This document shows positions 1 to 5,939 of a stretch of 5,939 nt of DNA, in pieces. The stretch comes from Planctomycetota bacterium (GTDB lineage Bacteria > Planctomycetota > GCA-002687715 > DRQF01). The stretch covers positions 1 through 5,939 of the forward strand of contig WFTN01000179.1 of assembly GCA_015485455.1 (NCBI GenBank). The letters run 5' to 3'. A model generated the notes under the pieces. That model was not told the DNA's origin and searched no databases. It saw only the letters and a list, made by a program, of their open reading frames with translations. A program made the position numbers and the translations under genes. Each line of letters opens with the position of its first letter. The first letter of the stretch is position 1.

Positions 1-87
1 ATTCTCGACCAGAGTTTCCCCCCAACCAAACTTCAAAGAGTTTGGATTGGGGGTTGGTTCGACCACAATGTTGATGCTTTCACTCAT
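1..87 (-). CDS. Nfu_N-domain Fe-S scaffold/carrier protein, 5' part only
   Basis: Only the first 29 codons are in the window; the gene continues past position 1. Reading from ATG 87-85, the peptide contains VVEPTPNPNSLKF (residues 8-20). EPTPNPN(S/A)LKF is the hallmark opening of the Nfu_N domain, found in eukaryotic NFU1 and in bacterial Nfu-like proteins that carry or deliver [4Fe-4S] clusters. The cluster-binding CxxC domain, if present, would lie beyond the window, so I cannot say whether this is a two-domain NFU1-like protein or an Nfu_N-only one. The start is 9 nt after the aconitase stop, so the two genes are probably co-transcribed. Only a weak purine stretch (TAAGAAAA) precedes the ATG, which fits translational coupling to the aconitase. 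The family call is firm for so short a piece because the motif is so characteristic; the detailed role is inferred. Confidence 0.85.
   Translation of the reverse strand, partial: MSESINIVVEPTPNPNSLKFGWGETLVEN
19..53 (-). promoter_or_regulatory. Hairpin in the early coding region of the Nfu gene
   Basis: On the minus strand the RNA can fold as CCCCCAA, a bulged U, CCAAACU, a hexaloop CUUUGA, AGUUUGG, UUGGGGG. That is 14 base pairs with a single bulged base and no mismatch. It covers about codons 12-23, just past the ribosome start footprint. The inner stem partly coincides with codons for the conserved NPNSLKF motif, so protein constraint explains some of it. The outer C5/G5 clamp falls on the PTPN and W-G-E codons. 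No U-run follows, so it does not look like a terminator. A regulatory role is speculation. Confidence 0.45.
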
Positions 88-96
88 GATGTTTTC

Positions 97-2361
97 TTAA
101 CCCTGTTTCGAAATCAGGTTGAGTGCGCTGCCCGCTTTGAACCATTCGATCTGTTCAGCGTTCAGCGTGTGGTTCAGGGTTGCTGTATCTGATGAACCAT
201 CGCTGTGCTTAATGACCATAGTCAAAGTACTTTTGGGCTCAAGATTGGCGAGACCTTCGATGTTGATCCGGTCGTCTTCGAGAATTTTGTCGTAGTCAGC
301 AGGATCTGCGAAAGTCAGAGGCAAAACACCTTGCTTCTTTAAGTTCGTCTCATGAATTCTCGCAAAAGAACGGACAACAACTGCTTTCGCTCCCAAGAAT
401 CGAGGTGACATGGCAGCATGCTCACGGCTCGAACCTTCGCCATAGTTAACATCGCCGATGGACACCCATCCATGGCCGTTTGCTTTGTAGTTTCTTGCGA
501 TAGCAGCGTAGTTCTTACTGGTTTCGCCGCTCAGTTGGTCACGTCCCATGCCAGCTTCGCCGGTAAAGAAGTTGATGGCACCCAAAAACATATTGTCAGA
601 AATCTTGTCCAAGTGGCCTCGATAACGAAGCCAAGCGCCGGCGGGGGAAATGTGGTCTGTCGTACATTTACCTTTGGCCTTGACCAAGACGATAAGGTCT
701 TCCAAGTCTTTGCCGTCCCAAGGCGCAAATGGCTCTAAGAGCTCAAGGCGTTCGGAGTTCTCTGCCACATCAACAACAACTTGTGAGCCATCCTCGGGCG
801 GATCAATCAAGCCGCCATCCGCTTTTTCAAATCCATTGGCGGGTAAAGCGTCAGCAACAGGAGGCTCGAATTTGAACTTCGTGCCATCAGCAGCTTCCAG
901 CTCGTCGGTCATCGGGTTGAACCCTAAATCGCCAGCGAATGCCATCGCCGTGACAATCTCGGGGCTGCCGATAAAACCAAGGGTTTCTGGGTTAGCATCG
1001 TTGCGACCACGGAAGTTACGATTGAAAGAGGTGATGATGGAGTTTTTGTCACCCTTTTTGCTGTCATCACGTTGCCATTGGCCAATGCATGGACCACAGG
1101 CGTTAGCCAGAACCGTCGCCCCCACAGATTCCAAGGCTTCCAACTGGCCATCCCGTTTGATGGTTTCGAAAACCTTGTCAGAACCAGGAGAAACCCACAA
1201 CTGGGTCTTTGTCTTGAGGCCCTTGGCCTTGGCTTGGTTCACCAAGTGAGTGGTGCGCCCGATGTCTTCGTAGGACGAGTTGGTACAACTGCCAATGAGA
1301 GCCGAAGAGAGATTGCGGGGATAGTCGTTTGCAGCACAATCTGCTGCCATTTGACTGACTGGACGTGCCAAGTCTGGAGAGTGCGGGCCGACAACGTAGG
1401 GCTCGAGAGTGTCCAGGTCGATCTCGACAACCTCATCATAGTACTTCTCTGGATTCGCCAAGACTTCGTCATCGGCTGTCAGGCAACCAGCAAATTCTTT
1501 GGCCAAGTCGGCGATATCCCCACGCTCAGTGAGGCGCAAGTAATCTCCCATGGCTTCATCGTAAGGAAAAACAGAAGTCGTAGCACCAAGCTCTGCTCCC
1601 ATATTCGTGATCGTAGCCTTGCCGGTGCAAGAGATGCTCGTGGCACCTTCTCCAAAGTACTCAACGATCTTGTCGGTTCCTCCTTTGGTGGTGAGCAAAC
1701 CGCAGAGTCGAAGAATGACATCCTTGGGAGATGTCCAGCCATTCAACTGACCTTTGAGATGGACGCCAATCAGCTTGGGGTATTTCACTTCCCAAGGAAG
1801 CCCAGCCATGACGTCCACGGCATCGGCACCCCCGACACCAACGGCAATCATGCCCAGGCCGCCGGCGTTGGGTGTGTGAGAGTCAGTGCCGATCATCATC
1901 CCACCGGGGAAAGCGTAGTTTTCGAGAACCACTTGGTGAATGATGCCCGCTCCTGGTTTCCAGAAGCCAATGCCATACTTCTGAGACACGGAGCTGAGGA
2001 ACTTATAGACTTCGTTGTTGTTCTCATTGGCAACATCGAGGTCGGCATCTGCGCCTTTACGAGCCAGAATCAAGTGATCGCAATGGACCGTGGATGGCAC
2101 AGCCGTTTTCTTCTTGCCCGCATGCATAAACTGCAAAAGGGCCATTTGCGCCGTGGCGTCTTGCATGGCAACACGGTCCGGGCGCAGAAGAGAATAGCTG
2201 GAGCCCCGCTCAAACTTGGAGCCATCGAAATCGTCAGCGTGGGCCACCAAGATTTTCTCGGCCAAAGTGAGACCCCGACCAAATCGATCTCTTGCTTTTT
2301 GGTGAACGTCTTTTGATTTCTCGTAAAGGGCACGAACGGTTTCAGCGGTGATCTTAACCAC
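97..2361 (-). CDS. Aconitate hydratase, mitochondrial type ([4Fe-4S])
   Basis: This is a complete 754-residue aconitase that interconverts citrate and isocitrate through cis-aconitate in the cytoplasmic TCA cycle. Counting from the GTG start, the cluster ligands are C359 (in GSCTNSS) and C422/C425 (in ACGPCIGQW). [11 protein letters not shown] lies at 158-168. The substrate-binding arginines are in [11 protein letters not shown] (445-455). The swivel domain carries [13 protein letters not shown] (563-575) and [11 protein letters not shown] (640-650), with the catalytic serine and the following arginine. [13 protein letters not shown] lies near 666-678. The length and these motifs match the mitochondrial ACO2-like subgroup rather than the roughly 890-residue AcnA/IRP1 or the AcnB type. 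An in-frame ATG exists at 2442, but the extra 27 residues are proline/arginine-rich and unlike the family. GTG 2361 has an AAGGAG at 7 nt spacing and begins VKITAETV. I see no missing catalytic residue. An Nfu-type gene follows after 9 nt. Confidence 0.97.
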   Translation of the reverse strand: MVKITAETVRALYEKSKDVHQKARDRFGRGLTLAEKILVAHADDFDGSKFERGSSYSLLRPDRVAMQDATAQMALLQFMHAGKKKTAVPSTVHCDHLILARKGADADLDVANENNNEVYKFLSSVSQKYGIGFWKPGAGIIHQVVLENYAFPGGMMIGTDSHTPNAGGLGMIAVGVGGADAVDVMAGLPWEVKYPKLIGVHLKGQLNGWTSPKDVILRLCGLLTTKGGTDKIVEYFGEGATSISCTGKATITNMGAELGATTSVFPYDEAMGDYLRLTERGDIADLAKEFAGCLTADDEVLANPEKYYDEVVEIDLDTLEPYVVGPHSPDLARPVSQMAADCAANDYPRNLSSALIGSCTNSSYEDIGRTTHLVNQAKAKGLKTKTQLWVSPGSDKVFETIKRDGQLEALESVGATVLANACGPCIGQWQRDDSKKGDKNSIITSFNRNFRGRNDANPETLGFIGSPEIVTAMAFAGDLGFNPMTDELEAADGTKFKFEPPVADALPANGFEKADGGLIDPPEDGSQVVVDVAENSERLELLEPFAPWDGKDLEDLIVLVKAKGKCTTDHISPAGAWLRYRGHLDKISDNMFLGAINFFTGEAGMGRDQLSGETSKNYAAIARNYKANGHGWVSIGDVNYGEGSSREHAAMSPRFLGAKAVVVRSFARIHETNLKKQGVLPLTFADPADYDKILEDDRINIEGLANLEPKSTLTMVIKHSDGSSDTATLNHTLNAEQIEWFKAGSALNLISKQG

Positions 2362-2368
2362 GGGTATT

Positions 2369-2374
2369 CTCCTT
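2369..2374 (-). promoter_or_regulatory. Ribosome binding site deciding the aconitase start
   Basis: The minus strand reads AAGGAG, then 7 nt (AATACCC), then GTG at 2361-2359. This near-consensus Shine-Dalgarno sequence supports the GTG start over the longer ATG at 2442. The ribosome site itself would otherwise fall inside the coding region. Confidence 0.85.
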
Positions 2375-2481
2375 GAGACGGGATGCGGGAGCGGGCCACG
2401 GCCCGGGAGAAGATGATAACGCCGAATGGGAAAAGAATCCACGGTCGGAAGGCCGGATTTAGCCTATCCCAAGCACCTGGG

Positions 2482-2523
2482 CTTTCCCGACTCTCACGGG
2501 GCTTTCGTGATTTCTTTCCCGAC
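2482..2523 (-). repeat. Two 10-bp direct repeats flanking a short dyad (possible operator)
   Basis: On the minus strand GTCGGGAAAG occurs exactly twice, at 2523-2514 and 2491-2482, 32 bp apart or about three helical turns. Between them lies TCACG-AAAGCCC-CGTGA (2510-2494), a 5-bp inverted repeat with a 7-nt spacer. GAAAGCCC also recurs with a 20-bp period (2506-2499 and 2486-2479). The block ends about 120 bp upstream of the aconitase start, a plausible place for an activator or repressor site. I do not recognise the motif as belonging to a known regulator. Confidence 0.35.
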
Positions 2524-2587
2524 ATCAAGACTCGGAACTCGCAAAGCAGCTTATCTGTACGCCCCAGCAGGTCGGCACAGCAGACAA

Positions 2588-3319
2588 TCAGGCCCGGGGA
2601 GGCACAATCCGCAGCCGTACAAGGGTCCAGAGCCCCCGAGCAATTTCGGCACGTGAAATCTTTGACTGCCCGGCCCTTCGGTCATGAAAGACAATAGGGA
2701 CTTCGCCAATGGAAAACCCAGCCCGGGTGACCCGAAAAATCATCTCCTCCAAGTAAGAATAGCCGTGGGACAAAACGGTTTCTGGTTTGATGCGCAGCAA
2801 GACCTCTCGGCGATAGAGCCGAAAACCCGCAGTGCAATCTTTCGCCGGGATCGACAGAATCACGCGGGTCAAAAAATTCGCTGTCGCCGAAAGAGCCCGC
2901 CGGCCAAGTCCCCAGTTTTCGATGCGTCCACTTTCAACGTAGCGCGACCCAATCACCAAATCGTGGTCATCCATAGCTTGGATCATTTGGGGAATCACCT
3001 CGGGGTCATGGGAGAGATCAGCGTCCATGGTGATGACAGCGCCAGCGCCATGAGCCAAGGCCCACTTCATCCCAGCGGCGTAGGCACTTCCAAGACCGAG
3101 TTTTCTTGGCCTTGAGATCAAACGGATTTGTGAGTTTAGGCGGGATTGTTCGATGATCTTAGCCGCCGTGCCGTCGAAGGAGTTATCATCAACAAAGACG
3201 ATCTCATCAACCTGTTCAATGGCTAACAGTCTATGGACAAGTTCATCGACATTATCGACTTCATTGAAGGTGGGAACAACAACAGCAAGCCGCAAAGTTT
3301 TCTTTTCGGTCACAATCAT
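2588..3319 (-). CDS. GT2 glycosyltransferase, polyprenol-phosphate-mannose synthase (DPM1) type
   Basis: The 243-residue product is a single-domain GT-A enzyme. Motifs in order: PTFNE (16-20), DDNSFDGT (44-51), RKLGLGSAY (72-80), DADLSHDPE with the metal-binding D-x-D (99-107), GSRYV (124-128), DCTAGFRLYR (161-170), and RRAGQSKIS (214-222). This series is typical of dolichol/polyprenol-phosphate mannosyltransferases, which move mannose from GDP-mannose to a lipid phosphate at the inner face of the membrane. There is no C-terminal membrane or GtrA domain, so it resembles the soluble DPM1-like form; the sugar could also be glucose or another hexose. ATG 3319 overlaps the permease TGA by 4 nt (ATGA). 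A GTG two codons later, 7 nt after AGAAGAG, is an alternative start. The fold and family are secure, but the exact sugar is inferred. It is the last gene of the operon. Confidence 0.9.
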   Translation of the reverse strand: MIVTEKKTLRLAVVVPTFNEVDNVDELVHRLLAIEQVDEIVFVDDNSFDGTAAKIIEQSRLNSQIRLISRPRKLGLGSAYAAGMKWALAHGAGAVITMDADLSHDPEVIPQMIQAMDDHDLVIGSRYVESGRIENWGLGRRALSATANFLTRVILSIPAKDCTAGFRLYRREVLLRIKPETVLSHGYSYLEEMIFRVTRAGFSIGEVPIVFHDRRAGQSKISRAEIARGLWTLVRLRIVPPRA

Positions 3320-4269
3320 GCTCTTCTAATCGTTCGCCGAGCAAGACTGCCCAAGAAGTCACCAACAATCACAATGGCACTATTCACCAGAATAAAGAAA
3401 ACAGCCTTGTCATAGTGAAAGAAGGCAAAGGCATGATCAATGTGCAGCCCCAAGGTGTGAATGGCGAGAATTCCCAGAATAGCCGTTTCTCGAATGCATG
3501 TTTCCCAACGATAGAAGAAATAAACCAAGAACTGTCGATAGGCGCGAGGCCCCACTCCCAACATCGAAACTGCAAGCTTCCCCGCTCCTAAACCTGCCAA
3601 GGCGTGGAGAGGTTTCGGTTCTAAGTCCTCCACACTTTCGCTGGTCAACTTGGCCAGAATTCCGGCGTTATGCAGCGCCAATGCCAACACCCCTGCTAGA
3701 GCCACAGGACCAAGAAGGATGAGCAACAAGAAAGCCCAAACGAATTCTGGAATCGCCCGAAGTAACAGTAAGATCGAACGTGCCATAAGAAAGAGGCCAT
3801 AGCGCCCTCCACGCTCCCACCTGGAGCCCTCATCATCGGCGGGCAAAAACCCTCGGCGTAGAGCAACATTGCGCGAAGCCGGCAGAACCAAGAAAGCAGC
3901 GCAGATCGCCGCGAGAACAATGGCAAGAACAGAGATCGAAACGGTCTCAACAACTCCTGACCAACCGATTTCAGCCCAAGTTTCTTGAGCCCAGCCAAAA
4001 AACAAATCGCTATCCCATTTGCCATGAATGTGGCCATACTCATCTTTCACCCGCAGGGGAAAAGGAATGACGTCAGCGACAAAGCGAGGTTGCACATGAA
4101 AACGACTCTTTCCGGTAACCGGATGAGTGAGTCCCAAATCGAGGGCGAACCAACTGAGTGCACAGCAGGAAGCAAAAATGGCAGTTGAAAAGAGCAACAC
4201 CCGATCGCCGGGGCTCTTCTTCTTCAGGGCTCGTATAGCCTGCAATCGTTCTTCTCGATTCATCGCCAT
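3316..4269 (-). CDS. PhnE-like ABC transporter permease (second of two)
   Basis: This is a 317-residue inner-membrane permease of the phosphonate-type ABC importers. A basic N-terminus precedes TM1 (about 23-46). A periplasmic stretch of roughly 57 residues follows, then TM2 (105-130), a charged cytoplasmic loop (131-157) and further helices to about 306. The family core is RAIPEFVWAFLLLILLG (171-187) with GVLALALHNAGILAKL (193-208). The ATPase-contacting EAA loop is LHALAGLGAGKLAVSMLGVGP (221-241), followed by FYRWETCIRETAILG (252-266). The usual glycine-rich GAGGIG segment after this is replaced by LAIHTLGLHIDHA. ATG 4269 overlaps the upstream permease by 10 nt and has AGGAGG at 8 nt. ATG 4263, two codons later, would give a 4-nt ATGA overlap but sits 14 nt from that site. 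It probably pairs with the other permease as a heterodimer. The substrate is unknown. Confidence 0.9.
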   Translation of the reverse strand: MAMNREERLQAIRALKKKSPGDRVLLFSTAIFASCCALSWFALDLGLTHPVTGKSRFHVQPRFVADVIPFPLRVKDEYGHIHGKWDSDLFFGWAQETWAEIGWSGVVETVSISVLAIVLAAICAAFLVLPASRNVALRRGFLPADDEGSRWERGGRYGLFLMARSILLLLRAIPEFVWAFLLLILLGPVALAGVLALALHNAGILAKLTSESVEDLEPKPLHALAGLGAGKLAVSMLGVGPRAYRQFLVYFFYRWETCIRETAILGILAIHTLGLHIDHAFAFFHYDKAVFFILVNSAIVIVGDFLGSLARRTIRRA

Positions 4270-5147
4270 GCTGTCAGCCTCCTGCGCAACACGCCGCTGA
4301 CCATCTCCGTGGTGATAAGAACAAAGAACAAGACATAGAGGTAGGTCCAGGCTTCCCGATAGAAATTATATCGCACGGCGCTGTGAATGCTGAGTCCAAG
4401 AGTTGGAAAACCGATAAAACCAAGAATCGCGCTCGATCGCAAAGAACAATCGAAACGGTAGAACGTGTACGAGAGCATCGAGCTGGCGGCCCGAGGCAAG
4501 AGCCCAAAAACGAACATGGCGAAATTGCCAGCACCACAATCTCTCAGTGCGCCAGCCGCATCCCGGTCGGTTTCATCAAGAAGCTCGGCATAAATGCGAC
4601 CGAAAGTCGCCACATAAGGAATAGCCAACGCCAAGATGCCACATGTTATGCTCAGTCCGAAAATTGCCACCCCTAAGATAGCCCAGAAGATCTCGTGGAC
4701 TGAACGCATCAATGCCATGAAAGCACGTATGCCAACAAGAAGAAGAGGCCGCAGAACTCGCCGTGAAAACTTGAGTCCAGGGTTTTCCCAAACAACGGAG
4801 TCAACCATCCAAAACGCTTCGCTGGCCAAACACCCCAAGACAAAGCCGAAGGAGATCGCCAAGCTCATGGCGGCGAAAGCCACCAAGACTGTGGTGAAGA
4901 CCGCCTCGATCAAACCAGGAACTAAGTCATAGGCACCCGGACTTTCCGAAGTCAAAGTCGGAGAAAGCGCGGCCGAACAAAATAAACGAAACTGTACCCA
5001 GCCATCCTCAGGGCTACCATCACCGAAGAGATCCAAGCTACTCCCTGCGGCCACAGTCGCCACGAGAATGATGAGCCCGAGAGTCCAAGGCCGGGTCCAA
5101 TAAGAACGGAGATTGGGGCGCAATCGACTTTCTTCTGCTTCTGCCAT
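4260..5147 (-). CDS. PhnE-like ABC transporter permease (first of two)
   Basis: The 295-residue product has TM1 at about 21-38, a periplasmic stretch of about 40 residues, TM2 near 80-108 and further helices ending at about 286. The PhnE-like core is MRSVHEIFWAILGVAIFGLS (147-166), then ILALAIPYVATFGRIYAELL (171-190). The EAA loop is AAGALRDCGAGNFAMFVFGLLP (197-218; conserved G205, LP at 217-218), which couples to the ATPase. FYRFDCSLRSSAILGFIG (229-246) matches the family FYR(F/W)E..(I/V)R...(V/I)LGF pattern, but FPTLGLSIHSA follows where GAGGIG is usual. Its start overlaps the ATPase stop by one base (TAATG), with GAGGA 9 nt upstream. It differs clearly from the second permease, so the pair is an old duplication and not a recent one. 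Family membership is secure; the transported compound is not. Confidence 0.9.
   Translation of the reverse strand: MAEAEESRLRPNLRSYWTRPWTLGLIILVATVAAGSSLDLFGDGSPEDGWVQFRLFCSAALSPTLTSESPGAYDLVPGLIEAVFTTVLVAFAAMSLAISFGFVLGCLASEAFWMVDSVVWENPGLKFSRRVLRPLLLVGIRAFMALMRSVHEIFWAILGVAIFGLSITCGILALAIPYVATFGRIYAELLDETDRDAAGALRDCGAGNFAMFVFGLLPRAASSMLSYTFYRFDCSLRSSAILGFIGFPTLGLSIHSAVRYNFYREAWTYLYVLFFVLITTEMVSGVLRRRLTAWR
4278..4283 (-). promoter_or_regulatory. Ribosome binding site for the second permease
   Basis: A perfect AGGAGG lies on the minus strand inside the last codons of the preceding permease, 8 nt before ATG 4269 and 14 nt before ATG 4263. The spacing favours 4269 as the start. Confidence 0.75.
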
Positions 5148-5917
5148 TAGCTGCGTTCCTCAAGCTCATAGAGCTGCTCAAGATCGGCGGCTTGGACGTC
5201 CTTTGCCAGTTTGTCAAATTCGATCTTGCCAGCGCGCATACCTACAAGCCGGGTGCAAAACTCAGTAGCGAGGTCAATATTGTGAAGGGAGACAATAATG
5301 GTCTTCCCAGTTTCCTGGTTGATGCCCGAAAGTAAGTCCATAAGGTCGTGGGCACGAGCCGGGTCAACGGAGCTGACTGGCTCATCAGCAAAAATGGCCT
5401 TGGGATCTTGAAACAAAACCCGGGCAATGGCCACACGCTGCTGCTGCCCTCCAGAGAGCTTTGAGGTGCGTTCATACATTTTGTGAGTCAGAGCCACACG
5501 GTCCAGACAAGCGTGAACTTTGACCAGATCGTCTTTGGCTGGCCAGAGCAGAGTCCGCAATGCGCCCCAGGCTCCGGTGTAGCCCAAGCGCCCCGCCAAG
5601 ACGTTGGTGGCAACCTTCAGCTCTGGAACCAGGTCGAGGGACTGATGGATAAATCCTGTTTCTCGGCGGCGAACCAAGAGCTCTTTGCGCGAAAACTGCT
5701 GGACCATACGCCCACGAGACAGAACCTGCCCGGCACTGGGCTGGAGCATGCCCCCAAGCAAGCGCAAGAGTGTCGTCTTGCCAGCGCCGCTTGGACCAAT
5801 GATCCCCACAACTTCACTGGATGCCACGCTCAGACAAATGGAATCAAGAGCCGTTGTCTCACCGAATTTCTTGGTGACTTTCTGGATCAAAAATGCGTGC
5901 TCGCCCACATCAGTCAT
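5147..5917 (-). CDS. ABC transporter ATPase, PhnC (phosphonate importer) type
   Basis: This 256-residue cytoplasmic ATPase would power the two PhnE-like permeases. Visible motifs: Walker A GPSGAGKTT (41-49), Q-loop Q92 (in FIHQSLDLVP), signature LSGGQQQR (154-161), Walker B AIFADEP (174-180), a D-loop reading SSVDP (182-186), and switch histidine H212 in VSLHNIDLA. The segment NVLAGRLGYTGAWGALRTLL (105-124) and the LHNIDLA switch region are characteristic of PhnC and close relatives such as PtxA. They separate it from MetN- or LolD-type ATPases. The length is normal and every catalytic motif is present. ATG 5917 sits in TCATGA, where a frame from an upstream gene may end. No strong ribosome site is seen, so coupling to that gene is likely. 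The family includes importers of phosphonates, phosphite and phosphate esters, so phosphonate specificity is not established. Confidence 0.93.
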   Translation of the reverse strand: MTDVGEHAFLIQKVTKKFGETTALDSICLSVASSEVVGIIGPSGAGKTTLLRLLGGMLQPSAGQVLSRGRMVQQFSRKELLVRRRETGFIHQSLDLVPELKVATNVLAGRLGYTGAWGALRTLLWPAKDDLVKVHACLDRVALTHKMYERTSKLSGGQQQRVAIARVLFQDPKAIFADEPVSSVDPARAHDLMDLLSGINQETGKTIIVSLHNIDLATEFCTRLVGMRAGKIEFDKLAKDVQAADLEQLYELEERS

Positions 5918-5939
5918 GAGCCGCGAATCATTCCCAAAG
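5914..5939 (-). CDS. Possible 3' end of the preceding gene of the operon
   Basis: One minus-strand frame entering at the window edge reads ...LGMIRGS and stops at TGA 5916-5914, overlapping the ATPase start by 4 nt (ATGA). This repeats the overlap style of the rest of the operon. Operons of this kind usually have the periplasmic substrate-binding protein (PhnD type) next to the ATPase, so that is the likeliest identity. Seven codons cannot prove it. Another frame stops at TGA 5930-5928, which would instead put the upstream stop 10 nt before the ATPase start. Confidence 0.3.

Larger units (their letters stand above)
2362..2587 (-). other. Intergenic region: probable aconitase promoter and leader
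   Basis: These 226 bp between the glycosyltransferase stop and the aconitase GTG hold no gene I can support; open frames crossing them are shadows. A TATCAT hexamer (2413-2418, minus strand, 5 of 6 matches to TATAAT) is the best -10 candidate. No good -35 sits 16-18 nt upstream of it, so a promoter here would need an activator or a non-standard sigma factor. A 14-bp palindrome, CGGGCCACGGCCCG (2392-2405), could form a small GC hairpin in the leader. No hairpin with a following U-run is visible after the glycosyltransferase stop, so read-through from the upstream operon into the aconitase is possible. Confidence 0.4.

Noticed and set aside
19..53. Calling the Nfu hairpin a true iron-responsive element
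   Set aside because: The loop CUUUGA does not match CAGUGN, the upper stem is 7 bp not 5, and the bulged base is U not C. Only the overall shape is similar.
1072..2316. A 414-codon open frame on the plus strand, antisense to aconitase, plus smaller plus-strand frames across the window
   Set aside because: The aconitase reading carries clear family motifs throughout. The antisense product shows no recognisable domain or motif, and its composition looks like a shadow of the codon bias of the real gene.
2392..2405. GC-rich palindrome CGGGCCACGGCCCG as a terminator of the upstream operon
   Set aside because: The stem is only 5-6 bp, no U-run follows on the minus strand, and it lies about 180 bp past the glycosyltransferase stop, just before the aconitase ribosome site.
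2362..2587. A small protein gene in the 226-bp gap
   Set aside because: Frames crossing the gap start or end inside the neighbouring genes, lack a ribosome site at a sensible spacing, and encode nothing recognisable.
2588..3319. GtrB/ArnC-type undecaprenyl-phosphate sugar transferase
   Set aside because: Those proteins carry two C-terminal membrane helices and run to about 300 residues or more. This one ends at 243 residues without a hydrophobic tail, and its motif series fits DPM1.
3316..5917. Methionine (MetNIQ) or other small-molecule ABC importer
   Set aside because: The ATPase has the PhnC-type LAGRLG...W.. and LHNIDLA segments. There are two different PhnE-like permeases rather than a single MetI.

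Overview
This 5.9-kb window comes from a bacterium of medium GC content (about half G+C by eye). Every gene I can support lies on the minus strand, so transcription runs from high to low coordinates. The organism cannot be fixed from the sequence. The mitochondrial-type aconitase, the Nfu_N-type scaffold protein and the divergent PhnE-like permeases are compatible with the Bdellovibrionota or former Deltaproteobacteria, but that is an impression and not a proof.

The upstream block (5939 down to 2588) is a tightly packed operon. A few codons of what may be the preceding gene (possibly a substrate-binding protein) run into a PhnC-like ABC ATPase. Two different PhnE-like permeases follow, then a small GT2 glycosyltransferase of the polyprenol-phosphate-mannose (DPM) type. 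The joints are overlaps of 1 to 10 nt (ATGA, TAATG and similar), which implies translational coupling. The transporter belongs to the phosphonate/phosphite/phosphate-ester importer family. No C-P lyase or phosphonatase gene is present, so the real substrate is open. The coupled glycosyltransferase is the unexpected partner.

A 226-bp gap (2362-2587) follows. It probably holds the promoter and leader of the next unit, including two exact 10-bp direct repeats flanking a small dyad.

The downstream block (2361 down to 1) encodes a complete mitochondrial-type aconitase that starts at GTG 2361, not at the longer ATG upstream. Nine bases after its stop comes the beginning of an Nfu_N-domain protein, cut by the window edge after 29 codons. 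Pairing a [4Fe-4S] enzyme with an Fe-S carrier makes functional sense. The first codons of the Nfu gene can also fold into a 14-bp hairpin with a hexaloop and a single bulged base.

There are no RNA genes, mobile elements, CRISPR arrays or convincing intrinsic terminators in the window.
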